Of a stretch of DNA of 64,000 nt, positions 24,143-36,072 are shown one piece after another. Source of the DNA: Begonia masoniana (Eukaryota; Streptophyta; Magnoliopsida; Cucurbitales; Begoniaceae). The notes under the pieces were generated by a model. The model was not told the origin of the DNA, searched no databases, and saw only the letters and a list, made by a program, of their open reading frames with translations. Positions within the stretch are counted from its first letter, which is position 1, and every line of letters begins with the position of its first letter. The translations under genes and the position numbers were made by a program. The stretch covers positions 6,438,375-6,502,374 of the forward strand of contig CM039502.1 in the NCBI GenBank assembly GCA_022432975.1, read 5' to 3'.

Positions 24143-25452
24143 TTTTCGGCCAATACGCCTTTCGGCCAATAAGCCTTTCGGTCAATGCTATGCTTTACGT
24201 TATCTTTAAAACTCTGTGCGGAAGTTCATTTTCATGTTTTTCTTTAAAACAAGTGATGCGTGAACAGTTCAATATCTTAAAGTAAACAAACAATAACATG
24301 TACCATCAAGACCGTAAAGCGTAAACTATAAACCCCTAAAACCTAGCTACCCAAACCAAGTACAATTAAACAAACGCATCTCCAAAACTCCTCGAGACGA
24401 CATTCGACGTACGGTGCAGGCCAATCAGCCAAAGAAGATCAAGAGAACTTACCTCGTGTCCAAAGCAGCTCAAGCTCCGTCCACGAGCAATGTTGGTCTG
24501 AAGCAAAACACAATATTCGCCGTTAAAACTAATTTAAGCTACTCAACGTTCAAATAAATAAAACCTTAACTAAGGAATCTCCCTAAAGTTCTAATCCAAT
24601 TTATTGAGCTATTCATTCAAGCAATTTACGCTCGGCACCTCAATTCTCAATTTACGAGTTTTTCTTAAAATCTCGAAAATCCCTAATTTCTTTTAACATT
24701 TTCACAAATTGATTTAACTTCGTCCAATAACGTCAAATACGTGCAATATATACTTAAGCACGGCTAACCTATTAATTACGAACCCTAATTCGCGTTTTTA
24801 ACGAAAAAGTATCGAAACCCTAATTGCCTAAAACGCCATAAATATCGAAATAAAAGCTCTAAGATTGTAGGCTCATACCTAGAACGTCGATTGAAGGAGA
24901 AAGTATGAAGAAAACGGAACAAACGGAGGTCGGATGGTTGAATCGCCGCGGAGAACAGAGAAGGCCGAGAGAAGAAATCGCGAAGGACAGGAAAAGAAAG
25001 GGTTCTGGTGATTTTCGTGAAGGAAGAGAGAGAACTGTGATGTTTTTAATAAAAATTAACTTTGCAAATTACTATTTTGCCCTTCGCACTTAATTCTATT
25101 TTGTTTCGTCATTTGGTTCGTTAATCGTCCAACTATTCGGGTTCACTAAATTTTCTTATTTCACCGACAAGTCCACTTATTATTTGGGACTTAACAAAAC
25201 TGTTCGTTCACAATTTAGACCACGTTTACTATTTTTACTAAAACGCCATTTACATTACGATGGAGGTAATTACTCGGAACATAGCGTTATAACTCCGGAA
25301 ATTTTTGTAAATTCCTTAAAATTCTTATTATTCGTTAGGATCGCAATGACGCTTTCTTTTCGTGAAACGGACCTGATTTGACATATCTGCGAAAATGTCA
25401 TCCAATAATATAATAATAATATTCTAAAAATCCGTACGAGCCGGATATTACA

Positions 25453-25692
25453 TTATCTTTTATGAAAAATTCTATAAATAGAAACAAGTTGCACTGTGCA
25501 AATCACCAAACTTGAATTTCATAACGAAGAAACAGAGGGGAAGACTTGTGATTCGTTCATCTGTTCTTTAGGATAAAAAATTCGTCTCGTCGAGAGAAAC
25601 GTTTTGGTGTAAAAATTGATAAAGTCGGTAGAGATTTCGTGGGTGTGGTGGAACCTATGATCGGTAAGTAAATCTTGCATTTAGAGTATTTA
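25453..25692 (+). repeat. Ceramidase unit 1 flank, continued
   Basis: After the solo LTR the duplicated flank resumes. gaaaaattctataaatagaa here matches 34698 onward, and gattcgttcatctg through gagtattta matches 36220-36359. It stops where the Ty3 element begins at 25693; unit 2 continues uninterrupted past that point. Confidence 0.88.
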
Positions 25693-27488
25693 TGTAACGC
25701 CCCATTTTAAAAATCCCCAATTTGAAACCCTAATTTTAGAAACCCTAGAATTTTCCCCAAATTGATTTGAAATTGAGCGTCAAATCATAATTTGAAAATT
25801 TAAATATTAATTGAAAACTTTAAGTGCGCGGAAGCTTTGCAATAAATTTTGTCAAAATCTTAAAACTATTGCATAATTAACACAATTTACGAAACTTTAA
25901 ATAATAATAAATTTCAACATAATAATTCAAGTCTTAAACTGAAATAAAACATTAATATCGTTTAAAAATTTAAGCATACTAATTTAGATCTTTTTCTTCG
26001 AATTCAACAATATTTTCTTCATCTGTATGCTCGCTTGCCACTGGAGGGTTCTCAATAGCAGCTATTTCTTCTTCAGACAAAAATTCACCTACATCACAAG
26101 TTAAAAATTATGAGAAATCTCAGTAAGTGAAAACACGTGCAAGTTGCAAAACTTTTACTTTTACTTTTACCGAATCCTGTTAACAGTTACAGACTGGTTG
26201 AAAGTCAACCTTCTTTTAAGATAGCCATCTCTGGCTTCGCCCTCTTATACTTTTACTTTTACTTTTACTTTTAAGACTTAGCCATTTCTGGCTTCGTCAA
26301 CTTTTACTTTTAACGATCAAGCTATTGCTATCACGTATTTGCCGTCAATTCCATCATTTTCATACACATGCAAATGTCCTACCAATTTTATCTTTTTAAA
26401 ATAATTCTATGTTAATATTCTAACATGTGTGCTCAACCATAAAAAAACGTGGAATAAAATAAAACAGTAATAAAGAAAATAATATATATCTTGTGATGTA
26501 GGGCCGTAGTCAAAAAATGTTGTAAAACGTTGTATTTACACTTACCTGGATTCCGAGCGGTTAGGGTTTATAGAGATTTTTCCAATATCCAATATTTCAA
26601 TAATATCATGTTTAATTAAAATCTTAGTATTAAATTTCTATTTAAATAAATCCAATTTGATAGAGTTTGGGCACAATTTTCTTACGTGTGATCGTGGGTC
26701 GAATCGAGTCGATTTTGACAACCTCCAGGAATAGTTCTTCCTAAATAAAATTCATAATATTATTTTTCCACTTTAATAAATCAATTTCACAACAATTTAG
26801 GTAGAAATTCCTTATCGGTTAAATCTTCGATCGGTCCAATTTGATTCGAGTGAAAAATTTGGTTCGGGTCTGGTTCGAGTCGGGTCAGTGAACAGTACCG
26901 GTCCGGGTCGGTTCGGTGAACAGTATTGGTCTAGGTTGGTTCGGTTTACTGTTGGACCGGTTTGGTTTAGATCAAGTGAACCGGTTCAGTTTTAAAAATA
27001 AAACTGAACCCACCCTGCTCCTGTTCTTCTTCTTCGCGAGGGCAGAGAGCAGAGAGCAGAGAGAGAGCTTCTCTCTCTGCGATGTCGAACGGCGAACAGA
27101 AATAAAGAGAGAGAGTTCGAGTGGCCGAGAGAAAGGGCGAGGCCGAGAGGGTTTTGGTCGGTCGGCGACGGAGGGGTGTTCGGCAGAGGGAAGCTTCGTC
27201 GGAGCTCGGTTGAGAGAAAACAAACTTTGCCGGAACTCGGGTTGCTGTTTCCGACGAGGTAAGTATTCTGGTTTCCAAAACGAGAGAGAGATATATGGTT
27301 TTGGTGTGATTTTTCCATCATCGAGTTCCTCAATTTAAAGGGAAAATATCCCAACATTTTCTTAAATTTTAGGTCCAATCTGTAGAGAAATTGGGTGGGA
27401 GTTTTAAGTTTGTGTCGATTTTCCTCCTACCCTCTTTAATTTGCCGACAAATGTTGGTGAATGTTGATGAAGAATTTTGATTGTTACA
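25693..27488 (-). repeat. 3' LTR of the Ty3 element
   Basis: On the plus strand it starts TGTAACGCCCC and ends ATTGTTACA; in element sense it starts TGTAACAATC and ends GGGGCGTTACA. It is 1796 bp. The end near pol (27000-27280) is GC-rich with agag runs; ORFs there (up to 140 codons) are not gene-like. Confidence 0.85.
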
Positions 27489-27532
27489 ATCTAACTACCT
27501 TAAAAAAAATTTTGTCCTCGAAATTTAAATAT

Positions 27533-30500
27533 TTACCCGAAAAGTTCAGGATAGATCCTTCTCATTTCTTCTTCTTTTTCCCATGTTGCCTCCTCAATGC
27601 TTTGATTCTTCCATAGAACCCTTACAAGCGAAATCTTCTTATTCCGTAGTTCCCTTTCTTTTGACTCCAAAATTTGAATTGGTCTTTCTTCATAAGATAA
27701 GTCGGGATTTATGGAGAAGTCTAGAGATCTCATAGGTAAGATATGTGAGGAATCAGGAACATACTTCTTCAACATCGATACATGAAATACGTTGTGCACC
27801 TGCTTGAATGAATCCGGCAATACCAACTGATATGCAACTTCTCCTACTCTCCTGGAGATTTCAAATGGGCCTATAAATCTTGAGCTTAATTTTCCTTTCT
27901 TTCCAAAGCGCATTACACCTTTCATTGGCGAGATTTTCAAGAAAACTTGATCTCCTACAGCAAACTCTAACTTCCTTCTTCTCCGATCTGCATAGTTTTT
28001 CTGTCTACTTTGAGCCGTAAGAATTCTTTTCCTGATTAGTGCAACAATCTCTGCAGTCTGTCTCAAAATATCTGGCCCAACAAGTACTCCTTCGCCCACT
28101 TCGTCCCAATGCACTGGAGATCTGCATTTTCTACCATATAAAGCTTCATAAGGTGTCATTCCGATCGAAGCTTGATAACTGTTGTTGTAGGCAAACTCCA
28201 CCAAAGGTAGGTTTTTACTCCATTTTCCTTGGAAGTCAATAGCACATGCTCTTAATATATCCTCAAGGGTCTGAATCGTTCTTTCTGATTGTCCATTTGT
28301 CTGAGGGTGAAAAGCTGTATTGAAGTTCAATTGAGTACTCATAGCTTTCTGCATACTCTTCCAGAATTTAGAGGTAAAACGCGTATCTCGATCAGACACG
28401 ATAGAGACAGGCGTACCATGTAATCTGATAATCTTTTGAACATAAAGCCGAGCATATTGATCCATAGTGTATGTGGTCTTTACTGGGAGAAAATGAGCCG
28501 ACTTGGTCAATCGATCAACTATAACCCAAATAGAGTCGTGACCCTTAACTGTCTTAGGAAGTCCCACCACAAAATCCATAGTGATATGCTTCCACTTCCA
28601 CTGAGGCACCATAAGTGGTTGCAATGTACCAGCAGGTTGTTGATGCTCCGCTTTTACTTGCTGACAAGTGAGACACTTCTCCACAAATTTGGCTACATCC
28701 ACTTTCAATCCACGCCACCAATAATGTTGCTTCAAATCTCGATACATTTTGGTTGAACCAGGGTGTACCGAGTAAGGGGTTGAGTGTGCTTCCTCCAATA
28801 TAGCTCTCTTTAATTCAGCATCATCTGGTATACACCATCTATTTTTGAACTGAATAATCCCACCATCAGATACGGAAAATTCAGAAACTTTTCCCCCTTC
28901 CAAATCACTCTTTACTTTGCAAATATAGGCATCTCCACGTTGTTTATCCTTAATTTGATCAAGTAAACTTGGCGGAAGCGTCATAGCAGACAATCTCTCT
29001 AGTAGCCCAAACGGTACAACTTCGATGTTGGATTTCTGCATCTCCTCAGTTAACTGCCTTGGAATTAGTTGTAATGAAGAAATTTGAGACGATGCTCTTC
29101 TACTCAATGCATCAGCTACGACATTAGTTTTGCCAGGATGATAAATAATTTCGCAGTCGTAATCTTTTACCAATTCTAACTATCTGCGCTGCCTCATATT
29201 CAGATCCTTTTGGGTTAGAAAGTATTTCAGGCTTTTGTGATCAGTATAAATTTCACACCTTTCCCCATAAAGATAATGCCTCCAAATTTTTAAAACATGA
29301 ACTACCCTTGCCAGCTCCAAATCATGAGTTGGATAGTTCTTTTCATGTTCCTTCAACTGTCTCGAGGCATAGGCTACCACTTTTCCTTCTTGCATGAGGA
29401 CACATCCCAATCCATACTTCGAAGCGTCACTGTATACCACAAATTTTCCTAATCCAGATGGTATAATAAGTATGGGTGCCGAGATCAATCTTTTCTTTAG
29501 TTCCTGGAAACTTTGTTCACACTCTTCAGTCCATAAATACTTGGCACCTTTCTTTGTTAGCTTGGTGAGCGGGTTGGCTAACGTTGAAAAACCTTCTACG
29601 AATCTTCGATAATATCCCGCAAGACCAAGAAAACTCCTTATCTCTGCTGCGTTCTTTGGTTGAGGCCATTTACTAATAGCTTCAATCTTCACTGGGTCCA
29701 TTGCTACACCATCCTTTGAAATAATGTGGCCAAGGAAATTTACCTTCTCCATCCAAAATTCACACTTGGAGAATTTTGCATATAGCTTCTCACGTCTCAA
29801 TGTAGATAGAATAATCCTCAAATGTTCTTCATGCTCCTCCTTGTTCTTTGAGTAGATAAGGATGTCGTCAATAAAGACTATCACAAAATCATCAAAAAAG
29901 ATCTTGAAAGTACGATTCATCAGATTCATAAATGCGGCCAGTGCATTACTTAATCCGAACGGCATGACCCAGAATTCAAAGTGGTCATATCTGGTACGAA
30001 ACGTCGTCTTGAACACGTCATCCTCTTTAATTCTTAGCTGATGATATCCAGACCTTAGATCAACTTTCGAGAAAACTGCCGCTCCCTTCAACTGATCAAA
30101 TAAGTCATCGATTCTCGGCAGTGGATACTTGTTCTTGATAGTAACTTTGTTGAGTTCAGATAGTCAATGCACGTTCTCATCGATCCATCCTTTTTCTTCA
30201 CAAATAAAACCGGCGCTCCCCAGGGTGAGAAACTCGGTTGAATAAATCTTTTCTCCAGCAAATCGTCAAGTTGAGTTTTTAACTCCTTTAATTCACTTGG
30301 CGCCATTCTATAAGGAGCTTTAGAGATCGGTGTGGTTCCAGGTAGCAGCTCAATACTAAATTCCACATCTCTCGCAGGTGGTTACATTGTCAGGTCATCG
30401 GAAAAGATATCAGAAAATTCATTAACTATCGGCACCATATCCAATGTCGTTGCTCTGTCAGGTTCAGTATATATAACACTGGCTAGAATCCCAATGCATC

Positions 30501-30751
30501 CAGAATTTAATAAACTCCGAGCTCGCATTGCTGAAATTACTGGAACTCTTGAACCTTTAGAATCTCCATAGAAGGAAAATGGCTCTTTTCCAGGCAATTG
30601 GAAATTTACCAAGGAAAATGGCTCTTTTTCAGGCAATTGAAAATTTACCATTTTCTTGCGACAATCAATAGTTACATAGTTTTTAGTAAGCCAATCCATT
30701 CCCAGAATTACGTTGTAATCATGCATCGCCAGAATAATTAAATCTGCCTCC
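27533..30751 (-). pseudogene. Ty3/gypsy pol remnant
   Basis: Minus-strand reading: protease end LGMDWLTKNYVTIDC; RT with [12 protein letters not shown] and FIDDILIYS; RNase H with [13 protein letters not shown] and [13 protein letters not shown]; integrase HHCC zinc site (HPGSTKMYRDL, CLTCQQVK) and DDE residues in TMDFVVGLP, VSDRDTRF and NGQSERTIQT; C-terminal GPFEISRRVGEVAYQL. Three breaks are visible: a stop at about 30383-30385 between protease and RT, a frameshift near 30160 early in RT, and a stop at 29177-29179 at the RNase H end. A 39-bp tandem duplication (about 30573-30651) repeats the 13 residues VNFQLPEKEPFSL in the protease-RT linker. Not able to make a working polyprotein. Confidence 0.94.
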
Positions 30752-32194
30752 AAAAGCAGCTCATCTTTTTACATCTGCAACTGAGCAACTAACAGGGAAG
30801 AAGATTATCGACATGTTTACCTTAATTTCACCAACATCAAGGTTGATCTGGGGGAAAACAATATCGTCAAGACGTGTCCGGCTGCTCTCGGTCCTGGTTT
30901 TGCCGCCGGAACGACCGACGGGCCTGGTGTCTTCGGCTTTCAACAAGGCGATACAAAGGTCGTTTACTGGTTTCATTACCTTTCTTCTTCGTGCTATTTC
31001 AGGCCAAAACATATTCACCAAGTGAAGGGCCCCAACATTTGCAGATTAACAAGTTATGGAAGAAATTGAGGGATTTGTTGAAGGAACCGAGCGATTATCA
31101 AGCAAGCTGCCAAAAGCCGAAAATGGTTCTACTCGACACTGGCGAAATGTTAGTACCTTATGCTTGGGCGGTTAGTCAAGTCCCGCTTGAACTTCGATTC
31201 AATAGTTCAAACTAAAATACAACTCATTAATTCCATTGATTTATGTATTTGCAGCCAGCAATTCTTCCAATACAAATTTTGAGGCTGGGAAAACTGATAA
31301 TACTTTCTGTACCAGGAGGTTCGTCTTCCTCCTGATCACACTCTTAGCCGAATGATTTATTTGGTTTTGTTTCTAAGAATTTAAATGAAATCAGAGTTCA
31401 CAACAATGGCTGGTAGGAGACTAAGAGAGGCAGTGAAGCAGACTTTGATAAGCAAAGGTGACGGAGAATTCGACGGCGACAGCCACATCGTCATCGCAGG
31501 CCTTACAAATACTTACTCTCAGTATATAGCAACTCTCGAAGAATACGCACAACAACGATACGAGGTACGTAACAAAAAAAAAAAATCGCACATTTTGGCT
31601 CCTCGGTCGATATTTACGGAAGTTGGATGGGATATGCAGGGAGCTTCAACTCTTTACGGACAATATACGTTATCGGCATATATTCAAGAATTCAATAAAT
31701 TAGCACAAGCAATGTCGAAAGGCGAGAAAATCGTCAAACCAATATCATCCCCACCAGATCTCTCCTCTGTGCAGCTCAGACTTCTGCCTGACCCTCTGCC
31801 AGAATCACCTCCCACAGGCATAAACTTTGGAGACATGCAAGAAGATATTAGGCAGCCAAAAGAGGGCAGGTTCAAGAAAGGAGATATCCCAAGAGCCACA
31901 TTTTGGAGCGCAAATCCAAGGCATGATCTCTTGACAGAAGGCACGTTTGCAGTTGTGGAAACCCTGCAGAAGGGAAGATGGATATCAGCCTATGATGATG
32001 ATGATTTCAGCTTGTTCTTCAAGTGGAAGTTAGATAATAGTAGCCTGTTTAGCTTAGCAACGATTGAATGGAAAATACCATTAGAAGCTACTCCCGGAGT
32101 CTATCGGCTTCGGCATTTTGGGTCGGCAAAGACGGCGATCGATGCTCCGAACATTTACTTCACCGGTGCTTCGAGCGCCTTTGCAGTCTCGTAG
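30752..32194 (+). pseudogene. Neutral ceramidase, 5'-truncated tandem copy
   Basis: Retains part of exon 5 (30752-30958) and exons 6-9: 31045-31170, 31255-31318, 31395-31564 and 31640-32194. Exon lengths 126, 64, 170 and 555 equal those of the complete copy, and splice sites are intact. Exons 1-4, with the zinc His pair and the GDVSPN serine, are gone, so no ceramidase activity is possible. Exon 5 also has a one-base deletion near 30800 (gggaagaagatt against gggaagatagatt). By my count exon 9 differs at seven sites, all synonymous, while exons 5 and 6 carry six amino acid changes. Intron 8 is 75 bp and open here, so an unspliced ORF of 269 codons spans 31385-32194. No promoter is evident; the break lies against the Ty3 protease. 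Confidence 0.93.
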
Positions 32195-33353
32195 ACACTC
32201 TCTGAAGTTTTCGATGTTGTGTATGTGCCTTTAATATAAATAAGAAAAGCACTTGAATCCTTCAATTTAGAGATTTGTGGAATTTCAAAGACTATCTCTA
32301 AACATTTGTTACAAGATCTATTTTTAACCATCCTTGAGTCGCAATCCAAGCGATAAAAGGAATTCAAGGATTAGCTCGTACAGGCCGGCCCAACGACGAT
32401 CTAATTGGCCATACTCGGTAGAACAGACATTGGACTATCTTTTTTTGGGTCCTAAACCCGGACAATTACATAGCCAATACGAAGACCAACATGAATTATA
32501 TACGACGTATAATCTAGGAATAGGACGTATTTGAAACTTTAGGAGATAATCTCTTCTCTCTTTCTCTCTCTAGATTCATTTTGCACTCCTCAAGCTTGTC
32601 TTGCACACCAAGCTTGCATATTACACGTGAAACAGGATTGTGATCGTCCGTTTAAAAGACGACCAGTTTGAATAGATTTATCAAAAGCGCAGCCTGCCTT
32701 TGCCATCAAGTTCTTGTCGTAAAGTTTGACTTGGCCAACCTTGTTTGTCTGACCCACCTGCTATATAACTGATAAGAGCGCTATCCTATTAACGAATGGT
32801 GGAAATGAGTTAACCTCGTCGGGGGCCGGGTGAGGGTTAATCATTTCCCGGCCACCCTTTTTTATGGCGGCGATTTTCACTTGGTTTTTTTGGCCGTCGG
32901 CCGGAGGGAGATAGAGTGTGAAATCCGATCAACCATTTCCGGAATTGATGTCTATATTTCTTGCTTTCTTGTTTTAGTGTGCTTTTTCTTCATGAATTTT
33001 AAGCTTGGTTGATCCAACAATGGCGGAATTTTGCTTCTACAGTTCTACTTGTAGACTTCGTTGCATTTTCAAAATCTCTGAAAATAGTTTTACGGATGGC
33101 CTATGATGACTTCAGAATTAGCCTACATCGTCTGACTTTCTAGTGACGTGTACAGTAATACTTGAGGCCTGCTTTTTGAAAAGATGCCTGGATCATACCC
33201 ACTCTTGGATGAAGAACATTTTGAAAAATAAAACATTTGTTTTTACCGTGTCAATTGTTTGTTTGCCAGTCGTGTTTTAGTAGTGAATCTAATGCGTGCT
33301 TTTGCCGTGTCAATTGGTTTGTTTGCCAGTCGTGTTTTAGTAGTGAATCTAAT

Positions 33354-33606
33354 GCTAATTACTATAATTAGATTAAAATAAATCTAATTTGGGATTAGAT
33401 TACAAATAATGACAATTAAATGTTAATTACTCAAGGTATTTTAGAAATTAAGTAAACATGTGAGGGCAAATGAGTCATTTTAAACAGATAGGTATGGTTA
33501 AAATGTAATTATACCTTAAAACCTTTATGAGAAGTGTTCATGTGGCTGAAAATTTTGATAGTTACGTGGAAGAAGAGAGAAGAAATTTAAAGGGAGAGAG
33601 AGAAGA
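33354..33606 (+). repeat. Repeat X, copy A (5' part)
   Basis: Starts ctaattactataattagatt and includes tgttaattactcaaggtatt. About 85-90 percent similar by eye to 35022-35255, and more distantly to 37245-37818. The next part (gatagttacgtggaagaaga) is also found at 21085 in unit 1. Family unclassified; possibly an LTR relic. Confidence 0.7.
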
Positions 33607-35021
33607 TGATAGGTGGCTTTCAGTTGTGGCTTCACGAAGAGAGGAATCTAGAGAGAGGAAAAAATAAAACATTTGTTTTTGCCGTGCCAATTGTTTGTAG
33701 TGTTTTAGTAGTGAATCTAATGTGTGCTATATTGCAGCGATGTTCCGGTCGAACCGTCCCCCCCGACATAAGGTCATTGTTAGTATGTAAGTGTAGAGTG
33801 TACTTATAGAAATATTGTCTATATTGAACGATAAAGAGTGGATAATTGAGAATTTTGTTAATTACGTTGTTACAATTTGATATCTTAATTTCTATTTTTA
33901 TTTGGTTGAAAAAGCTTGCAGTGCAACAACAATGATGAAATAATTATGAATTTTTCATAGAAAATTTTCTCATACTCTGCCTTCAGTATTTTTTCATTTA
34001 ATTTATATTTTCACGTTACGTATATTATATTAGTTTAAATAATGGTTATTCCTAGGGTTCATTGATATTGTTTTTGTTAATTTAAAGAGAATTAAACTTA
34101 GTTGTTTTGATGATGAATATGCTAAATTGTGTAATTAATTTTAAGTTACAATTGAGTAGTAATTTGAATATAAAGTTTATTTTATCTATTTTATTTTGAC
34201 ATACCTTTGAAGGGTTTATGGTAACATATTTGTTTGAGTTCTCTCAGTGAAAGTCAAAGTTCATAGGACTTATGATGAAAATAGAAAGAGATTGCATGTC
34301 AAATTTGTGAAGAAACTATTCATGAACCGGAGAGCCACAAGTGTTGATTGGTTTAGCAAAGGGGAGACCGTTGTAATGCTGAAAAGAGTCATAGAGAACT
34401 CAAAGTGTCTACCCATTAAAGAAGGGTTGACCAATGCAACATTGAAAAGAATTACGGGTCTTTCAAAATGTTGATCGATGAAATTTACCAAACAATGAAA
34501 GGTCGACACACGTCAAACACTGGAGAATTGTTTCAAGTACCCGATAGCTTAAAGTGTCTACCAGTATCTCAAAGTATCGACCAATGCGGTCTATCAAGGA
34601 ATCTACCAAGTTGTTTATAGCGTTCAAAAAATCGCACAATGGTCATGAAAGTGTTGACCGAAGATGTTGGGCGGTTGATCAATACCTTGTTTTTAATGAA
34701 AAATTCTATAAATAGAAACAAGCTGCACTATGCAAATCACCAAACTTAAATTTCATAATGAAGTGCTATTGAATTTGAAATAGTTCGAATCTTTATTACT
34801 GTATCAGTTTAAATTTATAATTGCATTTTCGGTTAATGATATAAGAGTGAGTATTTATATATGTGAACAATATGTAATTGTGGATGTACATATATAAATA
34901 TTATGTGATGATTAAGTAAGAGAAAATTTTATTGGGGAATGGATAAATTAAAAGACGAAAATTTGACGTTTTAGAAAATATTGGAAAAATATCAAAAAAA
35001 ATTAAAAATTAAAAGAAAAAT

Positions 35022-35255
35022 GCTAATTACGATAATTAGATTAAGATAAATCTAATTTGGGATTAGATTACAAATAATGATAATTAAATGTTAATTACTC
35101 AAGGTATTTTAGAAATTAACTAAAAATTTGAAGGCTAATGAGTCATTTTCAAAAGATATGTATGGTTAAAAGGTAATTATACCTTAACCTTTATGAAAAG
35201 TGTTTAGGGTGCTGAAAATTTTGATGGTTACGTGGAAGAAGAGAGAAAAGAAATT
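35022..35255 (+). repeat. Repeat X, copy B (5' part)
   Basis: Direct repeat of 33354-33606. Interrupted at 35256 by the foldback element and resumes at 36082 with agagagaagatgataggtgg. Confidence 0.7.
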
Positions 35256-36072
35256 GAGAAATTATCGATTTGAATCCTGTACTATACACGTTTTTTCAAT
35301 TCAGCCCCTGTACTAAAAAAACTGGCAAACCGAACCCTATACTTTGATTCTGTTATCAGTTTTGACATTTTATCAACAATTTCATTAAACCCTCATTGAA
35401 AAAACTACCAAACGATCGTAGATTCAGTTGAAAGTTTTACCACATGTTTATTACTTAATGAGAAGATAATCTGAGAATTTTCATGATTTTTTAACACATC
35501 TACGATTTATTGTAATTTTATTTTAGTATTTTTTAAAAATATTATAATAAATCATACAGATTTTAACAAATTACGCAAATTTTTCTATTATTTACCCATA
35601 ATATGTTGAACATTTGGAAAAAGTTTCAAATAAATCCAATATCTTTTGGTATTTTTTTAAATTAATCTCAGTTTCTTCTTTACTTTATAAATTAATTTTT
35701 AAAAAAATACCAAACAATATTTGATTTATTTGAAATTTTTTTCACATGTTCAACTTATCATGAGTAAATAATAGAAAAAGTTTTGTAATTTTATAAAATT
35801 TTTATGATTTATTATAATATTTTTATTAAATACTAAAATAAAATTTCAATAAATTGTACATGTGTTAAAAAATCACAAAAATTTTCAGATTATTTTCTCA
35901 TTAAGTAGAGAATATGTGGTAAAAATTTCAACTGAATCCAAGATCGTTTGTTAGTTTTTTCAATGAGAGTTTAATGAAATTGCTGATAGAATGTCAAAAC
36001 TAATAACAGAATCAAAGTACAGGGTTCGGTTTGTCGATTTTTTTAGTACAAGGGCCGAATCGATAATTACCC
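35256..36072. mobile_element. MULE-like foldback element, 817 bp, 9-bp TSD
   Basis: Flanked by the 9-bp direct repeat AAAGAAATT (35247-35255 and 36073-36081). The ends are inverted repeats: left gagaaattatcgattt, right (complement) gggtaattatcgattc. Pairing then continues through most of the element: left aaccctatactttgattctg matches the complement of cagaatcaaagtacagggtt at 36006 on the right, and the arms match again around 35415 and 35935. No transposase ORF. A 9-bp duplication fits Mutator-like elements; the long arms make it a foldback MITE. The uninterrupted paralogous sequence at 33571-33606 confirms the insertion limits. Confidence 0.87.

Larger units (their letters stand above)
22205..25452. 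mobile_element. Solo LTR, 3.25 kb, TSD TTATC
   Basis: Begins TGTCACGACCC and ends GGATATTACA, with the 5-bp direct repeat TTATC on both sides (22200-22204 and 25453-25457). The paralogous locus in ceramidase unit 2 (about 34690) has the uninterrupted site, so this is a true insertion made after the duplication. TG...CA ends, a 5-bp target duplication and lack of gag/pol identify a solo LTR, left by recombination between two LTRs. It belongs to the same family as the antisense solo LTR at 37819-40979. It carries a palindrome-rich island, a 332-bp direct duplication and a perfect 16-bp array. ORFs inside are chance. Confidence 0.92.
25693..30751 (-). mobile_element. Ty3/gypsy retrotransposon, 5'-truncated
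   Basis: A minus-strand element with its 3' LTR at 25693-27488, a polypurine-like tract just before it (minus sense aaggtagttagat, at 27489-27501), and pol at 27533-30751. Domain order is protease end, reverse transcriptase, RNase H, integrase, then a GPF-type C-terminal region, i.e. the Ty3/gypsy arrangement. The sequence breaks off inside protease at 30751, where the truncated ceramidase copy begins. Gag, most of protease, the primer binding site and the 5' LTR are missing, so its target duplication cannot be checked. The insertion point (agtattta, 25692) is intact in ceramidase unit 2. Confidence 0.93.

Noticed and set aside
26916..27378. Overlapping ORFs of 83-140 codons near the Ty3 LTR end
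   Set aside because: Low-complexity Arg/Glu/Ser products from agag-rich LTR sequence.
30813..31025. ORFs overlapping ceramidase exon 5 on both strands (also 18584-19010)
   Set aside because: Shadows of the true exon in other frames.
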